64,000 bases of DNA, taken from the NCBI RefSeq assembly GCF_021538615.1, contig NZ_JAJHIZ010000003.1, forward strand, positions 3,596,001-3,660,000, given 5' to 3'. Positions 16,783 to 26,134 of this stretch are shown piece by piece (position 1 is the first letter of the stretch; every line of letters begins with the position of its first letter). Both the position numbers and the translations under genes were made by a program. The notes beneath the pieces are model-generated. The model searched no databases. It had not been told where the DNA came from and worked only from the letters and a program-made list of their open reading frames with translations. The DNA is from Niabella agricola (GTDB taxonomy: Bacteria; Bacteroidota; Bacteroidia; Chitinophagales; Chitinophagaceae).

Positions 16783-18525
16783 TCAGGCCAGGGTGGCTAT
16801 ATAGTTTTCCAGTGACTGCTCTGCAGCAAGGGTCAGGCCTGTACGTAAACGGCGTTTGCTGCGGGCTACGCTGTCTTTACTGATGCCCAGGGTATTGGCG
16901 ATCTGATAGTTGGTGAGCTGTAAAAAAACAAGCGCAGCCAGCCGCTCCATGGCAGGAGTGAGGTTATCGATATCCCGGCGCAGATTGTTGAAGAACGCGG
17001 GATAGGCCTTGGTAAACGCATTCCGGAACTGCTCCCATCCTTCTTCGGTGAGCAGCGGGTAGTTGAGCAATTGTTCTGATATTTCAGATCCGGCGGGTCG
17101 TGTATTGGCCAGTTGCTGTTCTAAATTCCGGATTAATTCGTTTTTTTCAATGAGGTTATTGGTGAAAACCGATATTTTTTCCCTGGCCTCCTGTATATCC
17201 CTTTTTGCAGTATCATGGTTTAGCGCCATAACCCGCATTTGATACTGGTCTTTTACCCGCTTCCGGTTGTACAATAACAGTGCAATGACTGTAAGCAATA
17301 CGATGCCCGCCAGAACAGCGTTTCGAATGCTTTTTTCTTTATTGGCCAGGGATTGAGCCAATACCAGTGAATACCTGAGGTTGTCAAAAGCGATCTGGGC
17401 GTTGACTACGGACAGCTCTCTTTTTTTAATCCGTTCTCTTGTAATTTCTTTATAACTATCGGAGCGCTCGTGGTAATAAAAGGCACTGTCCGCCTGTCCG
17501 GTTTGCCGGCAAATGGCACTCAAAAGGTCGGCCGCCGCGGTCAGTTCTGCATAGATATGCTGGCGGTTGGCGATCTGCCAGGCCTGTCTTGCGGCAAGCA
17601 GGGCCTGGTCATATTTTTTTTGTTGAAAATAAAAAGAGGCAAAGGCATTTTGCGCCATCGCAATATTGAGTGAATCGGGATAGACCAGGCTATTTTGCAG
17701 GTATTCGGTCAGTAGCGGCTGCGCCTCCGAAAAACGTAGCTCTTTTGTATAGGTTTGCCCGATATTTCCCAGGGCGATTCCCCGCCAAAGCGAGGCTACC
17801 TTCTGGTCTGGTTCCTCATTTAATGCCTGGAGTATCCGGTTATAATACTTCCGGACGCTATCGAACTGGTTGAGTTTTTTATAAGCGGCTCCCAGGATAT
17901 CGCATTGAAAAATAAAAACCCTGGAATCGCGGTGCGTGGAGTCCAGTGTCCATTTCTTAAGACACTGACGGCCGTATGCGATGGCCTGTATGTAATCGCC
18001 TTGTCCATATAACACATAACTCACTCCAAAAAATCGGTTCTGAACATATGGAAAGTGCTCAAACCCGATCCTGCGCTGAATCTCAATAGCCTTTAAGTTA
18101 TACAAAAGATGTGTTTCCGGTGCAGGGGGAATATCGGCCCGGATGCTGTAGAGTTCGGCATTGAGCTGGTCGTCCCGCAACGGGTAGGCTTTTTTAATGG
18201 CTTCATTAATAGTCGTATAATAGCGTTCTTCCATCTGGTATTCCCTGCCCGCCATGATCTCAAACATCATCAACCGTACTTCTAATCGCCGGTTAGGGTT
18301 CCGCTGCAGATACTGGCGGAGCTTTGCAATATGATCCAGGTATTTTTTCCGGTAGATGGCCTCGCTTTTATGGATACGGAGGGAGTCGAAAAATACCTGT
18401 GCCCGGTAGCTTTGCGACCGGTCCGAAACCCTCCATGCTTCCAGATAAGGAATAATATCGGCATCCTGGGCAGCCGAGGGCGGGCATATTGCAATCAGGC
18501 AGAGACAAAATAGGAGTTTCACCAC
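16783..18525 (-). CDS. TPR-containing membrane sensor with LuxR-type HTH
   Basis: This 580-residue protein has a signal peptide (1-19, ending PSAAQ), a periplasmic region of TPR-like helices (about 30-390; examples YYNRILQALNEEPDQ and ALLAARQAWQIANRQ), one membrane span near residue 398-420 (NAVLAGIVLLTVIALLLY), a coiled coil and a C-terminal helix-turn-helix. The HTH (about 525-575) includes AALVFLQLTNYQIANTLGIS and SVARSKRRLRTGL, resembling LuxR/GerE recognition helices. The layout matches the one-component membrane regulators common in Bacteroidota, in which a periplasmic TPR sensor controls a cytoplasmic HTH. The signal and target genes are unknown. The small peptide ORF and terminator lie downstream. 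Confidence 0.82.
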   Translation of the reverse strand: MVKLLFCLCLIAICPPSAAQDADIIPYLEAWRVSDRSQSYRAQVFFDSLRIHKSEAIYRKKYLDHIAKLRQYLQRNPNRRLEVRLMMFEIMAGREYQMEERYYTTINEAIKKAYPLRDDQLNAELYSIRADIPPAPETHLLYNLKAIEIQRRIGFEHFPYVQNRFFGVSYVLYGQGDYIQAIAYGRQCLKKWTLDSTHRDSRVFIFQCDILGAAYKKLNQFDSVRKYYNRILQALNEEPDQKVASLWRGIALGNIGQTYTKELRFSEAQPLLTEYLQNSLVYPDSLNIAMAQNAFASFYFQQKKYDQALLAARQAWQIANRQHIYAELTAAADLLSAICRQTGQADSAFYYHERSDSYKEITRERIKKRELSVVNAQIAFDNLRYSLVLAQSLANKEKSIRNAVLAGIVLLTVIALLLYNRKRVKDQYQMRVMALNHDTAKRDIQEAREKISVFTNNLIEKNELIRNLEQQLANTRPAGSEISEQLLNYPLLTEEGWEQFRNAFTKAYPAFFNNLRRDIDNLTPAMERLAALVFLQLTNYQIANTLGISKDSVARSKRRLRTGLTLAAEQSLENYIATLA

Positions 18526-18631
18526 AACAAACTTAATGTAAAAATAGGTGATTATTAAAGCAAAAGAAGCGGAGATGTCCGGAATGTGCGGTGGAACCGA
18601 CTGCTTCGCCGGATTGCCGAGACAGGGCGGG

Positions 18632-19006
18632 TTATGCTTCGATGATGACTACAGCGGCGGCGATATTTTTCAGGTGGCTGAGCGATACGCTGATCTTTTT
18701 CAGATCCAGGTGTTGCAGGGTTTGAGCAGTTTGACCGTTTAGTTGCAGTACCGGCTTCCCGTTCTCATCGCCTAAAATGGCAATTTCATTGAAAGCGGTA
18801 CCCGTTGCCCAGCCCGTTCCCAGCGCTTTAAAGAAGGCTTCCTTGGCGGCAAAGCGGGCAGCATAATGCTCATATTTGTGTGCCTTGGGTTCACAATAGG
18901 CGATCTCCTCTGCAGAAAAAACCAGTTCACGGAAGCCTTGTTCCTTTTGGATCTTTTCTGCTACCCGTTCGGTTTCGATTACGTCAAGTCCAAGTCCGGT
19001 GATCAT
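18632..19006 (-). CDS. acpS: Holo-[acyl-carrier-protein] synthase
   Basis: This 124-residue enzyme transfers the phosphopantetheine arm of CoA to a serine of acyl carrier protein. The two family motifs are present: GLGLDVIET with the metal-binding Asp8, and RFAAKEAFFKALG with Glu56. The length fits the AcpS type (about 120-130). It would activate ACPs for fatty acid synthesis and, probably, for the flexirubin polyene system. A 177-base gap without gene separates it from yidD downstream-to-upstream on the same strand. Confidence 0.94.
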   Translation of the reverse strand: MITGLGLDVIETERVAEKIQKEQGFRELVFSAEEIAYCEPKAHKYEHYAARFAAKEAFFKALGTGWATGTAFNEIAILGDENGKPVLQLNGQTAQTLQHLDLKKISVSLSHLKNIAAAVVIIEA

Positions 19007-19183
19007 ATTTTTGTTCCAGGTTTAATGGTTAAAGTTTCACGTTATTGCCGCTTTATACTCGATGTTCCCCGATCTCTGGAAATTGATACGGTATGTTCCC
19101 CATTCGCTGCTCGCTTTTTCTTAATCTGTTTTTTTTGCTCTTTTTTAGTTTTTACATGGTAGCCCTGGAACAAGAAACGGGTC

Positions 19184-19414
19184 CTATGGCACGGGATCAT
19201 ACCCGCTTCCTCCCCACGGATGACAGCGGGAAATGCGTTTGAACGAAAGCCAGAATCCTTTAAAGGGCCCGTATTTTTTAAATGCTTCCAGCGCATAATG
19301 GCTGCAGGTGGGCGTATAGCGGCATTTGGGCCCCATCCAGGGGGAAATGACCAGCTGGTAGAACCGTATCAGTACGATAAACGGCAGACTTGCTATTTTA
19401 AGGAGCCACTTCAT
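19184..19414 (-). CDS. yidD: Membrane protein insertion efficiency factor YidD
   Basis: This 76-residue protein shows the full YidD pattern: [20 protein letters not shown], then [13 protein letters not shown] and [13 protein letters not shown] at the end, including the three conserved Cys. It is a peripheral inner-membrane protein that helps YidC insert proteins. It overlaps the rnpA frame by 17 bases, the usual rnpA-yidD order. Confidence 0.95.
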   Translation of the reverse strand: MKWLLKIASLPFIVLIRFYQLVISPWMGPKCRYTPTCSHYALEAFKKYGPFKGFWLSFKRISRCHPWGGSGYDPVP

Positions 19415-19865
19415 TGATCCGGTCGGCTAATTTTTGTAACAGGTTGCCGGTTTGTTTATAAACGGCTTCATAGTCCGGGAGTTCTTTTCCGGTAAACAAT
19501 AAAAACAACGAAACCTGGTTTTGGGTTTGAAGCACCTTTTGTTTTAATGCTTCCTGCTGCAGCCGGTACGCTTCCCGTAACAGACGTTTGATGCGGTTCC
19601 GGTCCACTGCTTTTTTAAAATACCGGCTGCTGACTCCCACACCGCATTTTATGTCTGGCTGTGCTGCCGGCCCGGTAAGGTAGAACAACTTTATAAAGCC
19701 GGAATGCAAACGTTTACCGTTACTAAAAACTTCCTGTAGCGTTTTACGGCTTTTTAACCGGGCGCTTTTTGGAAACGGATATGTTTTTGACTGCTGCAAA
19801 TGGATAAAATGCAAAAATAAGATGATCTGCCTTGTTTCAGTACCTGCCGGTCGTTTATATATCAA
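19398..19865 (-). CDS. rnpA: Ribonuclease P protein component
   Basis: This protein binds the RNase P RNA and helps mature tRNA 5' ends. The signature RNR motif is seen in [14 protein letters not shown], and the N-terminal [16 protein letters not shown] and [12 protein letters not shown] segments fit the family. The ATG used here gives 155 residues, somewhat long; TTG codons at 19814 and 19799 would give about 133-138 residues, closer to normal, so the true start may be internal. It overlaps yidD. rpmH, which usually sits immediately upstream, is 2.7 kb away with a glycosidase gene between. Confidence 0.93.
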   Translation of the reverse strand: MIYKRPAGTETRQIILFLHFIHLQQSKTYPFPKSARLKSRKTLQEVFSNGKRLHSGFIKLFYLTGPAAQPDIKCGVGVSSRYFKKAVDRNRIKRLLREAYRLQQEALKQKVLQTQNQVSLFLLFTGKELPDYEAVYKQTGNLLQKLADRINEVAP

Positions 19866-20034
19866 TGTCGTTTCCTTAAGCGATTTTTATAATTGCCGTG
19901 TTAAGTGCGAAAAATTTTTTGAATTTTTTGTTTTCAACTTCATTAAGGTCGCTGATCCGCAGATTAGGCGCCGCTTATAATCAGCGAAATTGGTCACGCC
20001 CCGGGCGGGATCCGCGGCTTTAAGAAATGATATA
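19861..20034. repeat. Palindromic MITE-like element, copy 2
   Basis: The left end (ATCAATGTCGTTTCCTTAAG, then CGATTTTTATAATTGC) and the right end (CGCGGCTTTAAGAAATGATAT) match the two ends of the element at 60794-60936. Both copies also share AATCAGCGAAATTGG inside. It fills most of the gap upstream of rnpA and just touches the annotated rnpA start. Confidence 0.7.
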
Positions 20035-20185
20035 AAATTTATATATACAGAACAGCGTTCTTTACCCCTGAAATTTGGCTTTAATTGCTGATAGAAGTAC
20101 TGAAGTCAAAGGGTGCGACGCAAGCAAAGCGGATAGCCGTACAGAAGTTGGTTACCCAATAATCGTATTCCGCAACCGGGGATCC
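19866..20185. other. Repeat-filled gap between rnpA and the GH95-like gene
   Basis: No gene is supported in these 320 bases. They hold the MITE-like element (19861-20034) and a copy of the GTGCGACGCAA repeat (about 20085-20165). Confidence 0.7.
20085..20165 (+). repeat. GTGCGACGCAA dispersed repeat, copy A
   Basis: The core GGGTGCGACGCAAGCAAAGC at 20110 matches the copies at 47.2, 56.7 and 62.2 kb. Similarity outside the core is weaker than in the other copies, so the ends are approximate. Confidence 0.55.
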
Positions 20186-22444
20186 TTAACCTGCACTGCC
20201 GAGCACTACCATCCCGCCGGGTTTGCCGTTCAGGTGTACAAACCCGTTGCCGGATTCTTTCATCTGCAGATTGCTCTGTGCATGGATCCTGAATTTTAGA
20301 AAGGGGAGCTTAAATGTTGCCCGCCCGCCTTTTTCTGCTACAATTTTAATGCGGCTGATATCGCCGTTTTTCATTTCCGCACTTATGAGGAAGGCTCCTT
20401 CCGCACGAAGATTGGTGAAACGGACATTTTTCCAGCTGGCAGGAACGGCCGGAAAAACCGCTATATAGCCCTGTTTACTTTGGAGTAATAATTCCTGCAC
20501 GCCCTGCGCAAAAGCAAAATTGCCTTCCAGTGTAAACGGACGGTAAGTGAACCCGGAATATTGCCCGCCTTTTTGATCTCCGTTCAGATGGAAGCTGTTG
20601 GGCGAGCAAAAGTTGGAGGCGAAGATCTGTAATTGCCGCAGGGCGCTGTCGGCCTGCTGCGCACGGGCATACAGGGAGGCCATCCAGCTAAACGAATAGC
20701 CGCACCAGGCACGGGTGCCTTTTGCCTCAATGTGCCGCAACGATTTTTCGATGATGCGTTTATCTTCCGGACGATTAACGTCTAGTAAGACCAGCGGGTA
20801 AATGGCCATATATGGTGAGAAATGACGATGCGAAGACTCCATGCTTTGCCCGGGTGCAATCGTTAAACCGGTTTCGTTCACGTTATAAGCCGGCAGTTCG
20901 GACAGCCGCTGCTTCCATCGCCCGGCCTCTGCGGGCTGCTTCATAGCTGCTGCGGTTTCAGCTGCTGCCGTAAACAGGAACTTTGCTAAAGCCAGGTCAA
21001 AATTGGTCCAGTCGCGGAACCAGGCATTGATGGCATTGTCATTGTATTCCGGACTGGAGCTAAGGGGAAGCTTTCGGGTGCCTTGCTGCAGCCGTGTTAT
21101 GTTTTCGAGGTAAACGGCCGCATCATGAATGTACGGCCACGCCCGGGTTTTCAGGAACGCTTCATCCATTGAATATTTCCATTGCCAGTAAAAGTGCTGG
21201 GCGCACCAGGCGCTTACCGTGGGGGATAGAGAATACTGGATCCAGCCGCCCATGGGGTCGCCACTGAGGGTGGCAACACCCGGAACATTTAGCCCTTCTA
21301 CTTCAAAATACTGACGGGTGTATTGCTGGTTTTTTGCCCGCATCTTCCAAAGCCAGTCGGTAAACGTGGCGGCTTCTTCCAGATGGTTCCCTGTATAGGC
21401 CGGCCAGTAGCTCAGTTGTGTATTCAGGTCATTGTGAAAATCGCCTTTCCATGGGGGCAGGCTGCCGTTGTCGGCAGTCCATACAGCCTGTAGGGTAATG
21501 GCCGGCGCTCCTTTACGGCTTACGGCTCCCAGCTTATACAGTTCCAGGTAATATTGTTTTTCAACTGCGGCATCCGGCAATTGTACTGCAGACTGGTTCC
21601 AAAAGCGGGTCCACCATTGCCGGTGACTGTTTTCAATTGCTTTTAAACCGGATTCCGGCAGGAAGGCCGGCCTATCATTGGAAATGGTCCAGGAGCCGGT
21701 AAGCCGGTTCCCCGTTTTCGCCCAGCGCACCAGTACTTCAAAGTAGTGGTGCTGGTAGGTGGGCTGGTGATAGCGGATGCTGCTGGCGCCGGAAGCTACG
21801 GTTCCCTTGGTATAGCCCAGCTTCTCCAGGCCTTCGCCCGAATGGCTGTTGTCGTTTTCCGCAGCAGATTTCCCGGAATTATAGTTGTGAATTTCCAGCT
21901 CGGGAATCAGCTGCCGGGTAACAGCAGCAGGCAGGTTTTCAAATTCAAAATACCCGGTTTGTTGTGTGGCATGAATATAAGTGCGGAATACGGCGCCGGA
22001 CTGAAAAGTTACTGTATTTATAGCGGTTGCAATATCGAGCTTATTGGATACTACCTGCCCCAGTTCTTTCAGGTTGAATTGTAATGCTGCCGCAGGCAAT
22101 TTGGTTGGATAAGGGCTATTGTCGTAGGGGTGGTCACCTAATTGTTGTACCGGTTTGTAGTCTTTTTTTAATACCTGTTGCTCCACCCACCGGAAGCTGA
22201 ATTTTGAAAGATCCAGGGCCTTCCGTTCATCCCAGAGATCTGCACGGTCCAGCGACAACCGGAGGCGGTCCTTTTTTTGCCATACCAGGGCGCCCAGCAT
22301 GCCATTGCCCAGCGGCATGGCCTCATCCCAGCGGGACGCCAGGTGATCAAATTCCAGGTTGTGCCTGGCCGCGGGCTGTGCGGTTACAAATAAGGAAAAT
22401 AATAGGCAACTTATTAACGCGGGCAAGCGGTGTAAACGGTTCAT
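20186..22444 (-). CDS. Glycoside hydrolase family 95-like protein (alpha-L-fucosidase/galactosidase type), secreted
   Basis: This 752-residue protein has a signal peptide (MNRLHRLPALISCLLFSLF, ending VTAQ) and the GH95 layout: an N-terminal beta-sandwich beginning DHLASRWDEAMPLGNGMLGA, an (alpha/alpha)6 barrel with LQAVWTADNGSLPPWKGDFH and NDLNTQLSYWPAYTGN, and a C-terminal beta domain. GH95 enzymes invert alpha-1,2-fucosides or related galactosides; some residues of the classical fucosidase motifs differ, so the substrate is uncertain. Either Met of the ATG-ATG pair at 22447/22444 could start. It lies between rpmH and rnpA, a place normally without inserted genes, and no other glycan genes are near. 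Confidence 0.85.
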   Translation of the reverse strand: MNRLHRLPALISCLLFSLFVTAQPAARHNLEFDHLASRWDEAMPLGNGMLGALVWQKKDRLRLSLDRADLWDERKALDLSKFSFRWVEQQVLKKDYKPVQQLGDHPYDNSPYPTKLPAAALQFNLKELGQVVSNKLDIATAINTVTFQSGAVFRTYIHATQQTGYFEFENLPAAVTRQLIPELEIHNYNSGKSAAENDNSHSGEGLEKLGYTKGTVASGASSIRYHQPTYQHHYFEVLVRWAKTGNRLTGSWTISNDRPAFLPESGLKAIENSHRQWWTRFWNQSAVQLPDAAVEKQYYLELYKLGAVSRKGAPAITLQAVWTADNGSLPPWKGDFHNDLNTQLSYWPAYTGNHLEEAATFTDWLWKMRAKNQQYTRQYFEVEGLNVPGVATLSGDPMGGWIQYSLSPTVSAWCAQHFYWQWKYSMDEAFLKTRAWPYIHDAAVYLENITRLQQGTRKLPLSSSPEYNDNAINAWFRDWTNFDLALAKFLFTAAAETAAAMKQPAEAGRWKQRLSELPAYNVNETGLTIAPGQSMESSHRHFSPYMAIYPLVLLDVNRPEDKRIIEKSLRHIEAKGTRAWCGYSFSWMASLYARAQQADSALRQLQIFASNFCSPNSFHLNGDQKGGQYSGFTYRPFTLEGNFAFAQGVQELLLQSKQGYIAVFPAVPASWKNVRFTNLRAEGAFLISAEMKNGDISRIKIVAEKGGRATFKLPFLKFRIHAQSNLQMKESGNGFVHLNGKPGGMVVLGSAG

Positions 22445-22576
22445 CATTCCCGAACTTACAACTATTTTTAGGGATTCGCGTCCCGGAAGAAGGAGCAATC
22501 GTTTGCACAAAAGGCTGCGGAGCAAAAAAAATAGCCCCGATACCGGAGCTACAATTTCTTTAGTGTTCGTGACGGC

Positions 22577-22732
22577 TTACTTTAACTTCCGCTCGTCAGA
22601 AACTGTTAATTTCTTACGTCCTTTTGCACGGCGGCTGGCCAGTACTTTACGGCCGTTAGCGGTTTGCATACGTTTACGAAAACCATGAACGGTTTTACGG
22701 CGACGACGATGGGGTTGAAATGTACGTTTCAT
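22577..22732 (-). CDS. rpmH: 50S ribosomal protein L34
   Basis: This 51-residue basic protein has the complete L34 pattern: [20 protein letters not shown] at the start, then [20 protein letters not shown] and a short tail typical of Bacteroidota. It is too short for the usual length cut-off. A TACCTTTG promoter element lies about 105 bases upstream. Confidence 0.98.
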   Translation of the reverse strand: MKRTFQPHRRRRKTVHGFRKRMQTANGRKVLASRRAKGRKKLTVSDERKLK

Positions 22733-22836
22733 AATATCTTTAAATTTTCACTATTTTTTGAATGCGCATGGGAGAACATGCTGGTTTTCAAGTTTCCACC
22801 ACAGGACACCACTCCCGTTGGTTTGTGAAAGGACGG

Positions 22837-22844
22837 CAAAGGTA
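22837..22844 (-). promoter_or_regulatory. Bacteroidota -7 promoter element upstream of rpmH
   Basis: TACCTTTG on the - strand fits the class consensus TAnnTTTG. It would give an rpmH leader of roughly 95-100 bases. No clear -33 TTTG is seen, so confidence is moderate. Confidence 0.45.
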
Positions 22845-22875
22845 GGGAAAAACGGGGAAAATGGCGCTAACGGGT

Positions 22876-23739
22876 CTAAATGTATTTTTTTTCTGCCAGG
22901 TAATCATAGCTGAATTTGAGGCTCTCAAAGATATCGCCCTTGCTGGTGTCCTGTTCTACAAACCATTTTTTTAATCCGGCCGTTTTCCGTGCGGCAAAAA
23001 TCCGGTCAAAGTTAATAGTCCCATGCCCCACTTCGGTTATTGCACCGGTGCCCGCCTCCATGTCTTTTACATGCCAAAGCGGGAACCGGCCAGGATATTT
23101 ATTAAAATAGGCCACCGGGTCTTTTCCGGCCTTGCTGATCCAGTACAGATCTAGTTCCATATTTACCAGCTTTGAGGAGGTGTTGGTGATGAGGTGGTCG
23201 TATACCAGCGTGTTATTATACTTCTCAAACTCAAAATCATGGTTGTGATAAGCAAACCCGATTCCGGCAGCAGCGGCTTTTTCGCCGGATTTGTTGAGCA
23301 GGTCCGGAAGCGCCGCGTATACCTCAGTGGTTCTTTCATTGGGAAATAAGTAAGCACAGGCCATATATTGCGCCCCTATTGAATGTAAATCCTCCACAGC
23401 CTGCTCCCAGCCGTTTTTCAATGTTCCCTTTGATTTTAATTCGAAGCCGGTAAGATGGTGCGAGCTCACCACTTTTACTCCGGTATTTTTTAAAATGGTT
23501 TTGAATTCAGCGGGCGTTTTGCCAAAAAAAAGGCCGTCGTATCCATAAATTTCCAGTTCATTATAGCCAATCCCAACCAGTTTTTCCAGCGTGCCTTCCA
23601 GGTTTTTTGACACGGCTTCCCTTACGGAAAACAATTGCACGGCCATGTATTTTTTCTTTGCATTGCCCGCAAACAGGTTGGCTGCATATAAGCCTGCTGC
23701 GCCTGCGGCGATCGTTTTGAGGAAGGAACTTCTGTTCAT
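22876..23739 (-). CDS. Sugar phosphate isomerase/epimerase-like TIM-barrel protein, exported
   Basis: This 287-residue protein belongs to the xylose isomerase-like TIM barrel (AP endonuclease 2) superfamily, which includes sugar epimerases, isomerases and inosose dehydratases. The start MNRSSFLKTIAAGAAGLYAA was chosen for its Tat/Sec-type export signal. Family features are VQLFSVREAVSKN at the start of the barrel, AYHNHDFEFEKY in the middle, ELDLYWISKAGKDP and FPLWHVKDME near the end, providing metal-binding Glu, His and Asp. The substrate is unknown. It lies about 100 bases downstream of murI on the same strand but has no evident link to cell-wall synthesis. Confidence 0.85.
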   Translation of the reverse strand: MNRSSFLKTIAAGAAGLYAANLFAGNAKKKYMAVQLFSVREAVSKNLEGTLEKLVGIGYNELEIYGYDGLFFGKTPAEFKTILKNTGVKVVSSHHLTGFELKSKGTLKNGWEQAVEDLHSIGAQYMACAYLFPNERTTEVYAALPDLLNKSGEKAAAAGIGFAYHNHDFEFEKYNNTLVYDHLITNTSSKLVNMELDLYWISKAGKDPVAYFNKYPGRFPLWHVKDMEAGTGAITEVGHGTINFDRIFAARKTAGLKKWFVEQDTSKGDIFESLKFSYDYLAEKKYI

Positions 23740-23840
23740 TGCATTCCGGTTTTTGGTAAAAAAAATAGTGAGATGGTTCCTTGAAGTTAGCAGAAATCGG
23801 GCAGATTCCAATCCCTTTTTATAACGCGCCGGGGTGTGCA

Positions 23841-24752
23841 TTACAGGGCTACATGGGTGCTGCTAACCGGTGCTCCAAAAAACAAACTGCCATGGCTGTC
23901 GAAATCTTCGGTGGAATCAGTGGTGAAAAATTGCAGCTGTCCGTTCTTGCTGCAGCGCTGCTCCATCTCCGGATGCCGGCGGAAATAATCGGCCAGGCTT
24001 TCTGCTACCAGTTCTCCCTGGGAGATCAGTTTTACATCAATGGGCAGATGTTCGCGTATTTTGTCTTTTAATAAAGGATAATGCGTGCAGGCAAGCAACA
24101 CGGCATCCACTTTTGGGCCTTTCAGAAACAGGGAATGCAGGTTCTTTTTTATAAAAAAGTCGGCACCGGCCGTATCGATTTCGTTGTTCTCTACGATGGG
24201 CACCCACATAGGGCAGGCTTCCTGGTATACCCTCATTCCAGGGAAAAACTTATGGATTTCGATGGGATAGGATCCGGAGTGAACTGTACCTTTTGTAGCC
24301 AGGATACCGATTTCCCCGTTTTCGGAATAATTACCAATCACTTCCGTTGTAGGACGGATGACGCCCAATACCCGTTTGTCCGGAGCAATCCGGGGCAGGT
24401 CGTTCTGCTGGATACTGCGCAAGGCTTTCGCAGAGGCCGTATTGCAGGCCAGGATCACCAGGCTGCAGCCCTGCTGAAAGAACCATTCCACACATTGAAG
24501 GGTATATTCATACACGGTTTCAAAAGAGCGGTTGCCATAAGGGGCGCGGCCGTTATCGCCCAGGTACAGATAATCGTATTGCGGCAACACTTTGACCAGT
24601 TCTTTCAATACCGTCAGACCGCCATAACCAGAATCGAACACCCCGATGGGCGCTGCATTACTGCTGACAGCTGCGGTCTTATTGCTGATGGCTGATAGCT
24701 GCTGTCCGATTGCTGACAGCTGGTTGCTGATATCTGATGGCTGATGGCTCAT
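23841..24752 (-). CDS. murI: Glutamate racemase
   Basis: This 303-residue enzyme makes D-glutamate for peptidoglycan. The two catalytic Cys are present in LACNTASA (Cys103) and LLACTHYP (Cys222), with the substrate-binding DSGYGG at 40-45 and DNGRAPYGN at 66-74. The ATG overlaps the murA stop by four bases (ATGA), and no other ATG lies near the start of the conserved domain, so translational coupling to murA is likely. The first 34 residues (ISNQLSAIGQQLSAISNK and so on) are an unusual extension encoded by a low-complexity GCTGAT-type tract and are not part of the family fold. Confidence 0.95.
   Translation of the reverse strand: MSHQPSDISNQLSAIGQQLSAISNKTAAVSSNAAPIGVFDSGYGGLTVLKELVKVLPQYDYLYLGDNGRAPYGNRSFETVYEYTLQCVEWFFQQGCSLVILACNTASAKALRSIQQNDLPRIAPDKRVLGVIRPTTEVIGNYSENGEIGILATKGTVHSGSYPIEIHKFFPGMRVYQEACPMWVPIVENNEIDTAGADFFIKKNLHSLFLKGPKVDAVLLACTHYPLLKDKIREHLPIDVKLISQGELVAESLADYFRRHPEMEQRCSKNGQLQFFTTDSTEDFDSHGSLFFGAPVSSTHVAL
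24655..24750. repeat. GCTGAT-word low-complexity tract inside the murI 5' end
   Basis: Words such as GCTGATGGCTGATAGCTG and GCTGATATCTGATGGCTGAT repeat across about 95 bases. The tract is of the kind normally seen between genes in these genomes, but here it is translated as residues 1-32 of MurI. Confidence 0.75.
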
Positions 24753-26059
24753 TTCTGACTTCTCTTAATATCCGCTCCCAGGGCCTGCAACCGCGTGTCG
24801 ATCTGCTGGTATCCCCGGTCGATCTGTTCAATATTCTGGATAATGCTTTTTCCTTCCGCGCTCAACGCGGCAATCAATAAGGCCACTCCGGCACGGATAT
24901 CCGGGCTGCTCATGGTAATGCCGCGCAACCTCCGTTCGCGGCCAAGACCAATTACTACGGCGCGGTGCGGGTCGCAGAGAATGATCTGGGCGCCCATATC
25001 AATAAGCTTATCTACAAAGAAAAGACGGCTCTCAAACATTTTCTGGTGAATGAGCACGCTTCCGTGCGCCTGGATGGCGGTTACCAGCACAATGCTTAAC
25101 AAATCCGGCGTAAAGCCCGGCCAGGGGTGGTCGTAGATGGTCAACACGCCACCATCGAAATATTTTTGGATGGTATAACTTTCCTGGGAGGGAATGTGGA
25201 TATCGTCGCCTTTTATTTCAAGCTGGATACCCAATTGTTCAAAACGATTCGGGATTACACCCAGGTCCGGAACGCTTACATTTTTGATCAGGATATCGCT
25301 CTGCGTCATGGCGGCCAGGCCGATAAAAGAGCCGACTTCGATCATGTCCGGGAGGATCGTATGCTCAGTACCGCCAAGATAATCTACACCCTCAATCGTC
25401 AGCAGGTTACTGCCAATACCGCTGATCTTTGCGCCCATCCGGTTCAGCATTTTGCAAAGCTGCTGCAGATAGGGCTCGCAGGCCGCATTGTAAATGGTGG
25501 TAGTTCCCGTAGCCATGGTTGCGGCCATTACTACATTGGCGGTGCCGGTTACGGAGGGCTCATCCAGCAGCATATAAGTACCCTTCAGCTCTTTTGCCGA
25601 CAGGTGAAAAAAACCGTCTTCTTCATTATGATTGATATCGATACCAAATTTTTCAAAACCAATCACATGGGTGTCCAGCCTGCGGCGGCCGATTTGATCG
25701 CCCCCTGGTTTGGGGATGAATGCCTTTTTATAGCGTGCCAGCATGGCTCCCGCCAGCATTACCGAGCCGCGCAGCTTTCCGCTTTTTTTACGGAAGGCCT
25801 CGCTGTGCAGGTAGTCGATATTTACATCTTTTGCCCGGAAGATGCAGGTGCTCCGATCTACCCGGTTTACATCCACATTCATTTCCGCAAGCAGCTCGAT
25901 GAGCAGGTTCACATCCAGGATATCCGGGATGTTTTTGATTGTCACTTCTTCGGGAGTCAGTAGTACCGCACAAATAATTTGCAACGCCTCATTCTTTGCA
26001 CCCTGCGGGTGGATTGCTCCTTTTAAACGATTTCCTCCTCTTACTTCAAATACATTCAT
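24749..26059 (-). CDS. murA: UDP-N-acetylglucosamine 1-carboxyvinyltransferase
   Basis: This 436-residue enzyme catalyses the first committed step of peptidoglycan synthesis, adding enolpyruvate to UDP-GlcNAc. The N-terminal AKNEAL gives Lys22-Asn23, and LRGSVMLAGAMLAR and IYDHPWPGFTPDL are family motifs. In the active-site loop PKPGGDQIGRRRLDTH, Asp121 stands where Escherichia coli has the fosfomycin-binding Cys115. The Cys-to-Asp form is active but known to resist fosfomycin in other bacteria. The gene overlaps murI by four bases. Confidence 0.97.
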   Translation of the reverse strand: MNVFEVRGGNRLKGAIHPQGAKNEALQIICAVLLTPEEVTIKNIPDILDVNLLIELLAEMNVDVNRVDRSTCIFRAKDVNIDYLHSEAFRKKSGKLRGSVMLAGAMLARYKKAFIPKPGGDQIGRRRLDTHVIGFEKFGIDINHNEEDGFFHLSAKELKGTYMLLDEPSVTGTANVVMAATMATGTTTIYNAACEPYLQQLCKMLNRMGAKISGIGSNLLTIEGVDYLGGTEHTILPDMIEVGSFIGLAAMTQSDILIKNVSVPDLGVIPNRFEQLGIQLEIKGDDIHIPSQESYTIQKYFDGGVLTIYDHPWPGFTPDLLSIVLVTAIQAHGSVLIHQKMFESRLFFVDKLIDMGAQIILCDPHRAVVIGLGRERRLRGITMSSPDIRAGVALLIAALSAEGKSIIQNIEQIDRGYQQIDTRLQALGADIKRSQK

Positions 26060-26134
26060 GCCAGATTATTTGCCGGTTAAAAATTAATAGTGCCAACAGT
26101 CGGCGAAGATAAAACGAAAACGGAGTATTGTCGA

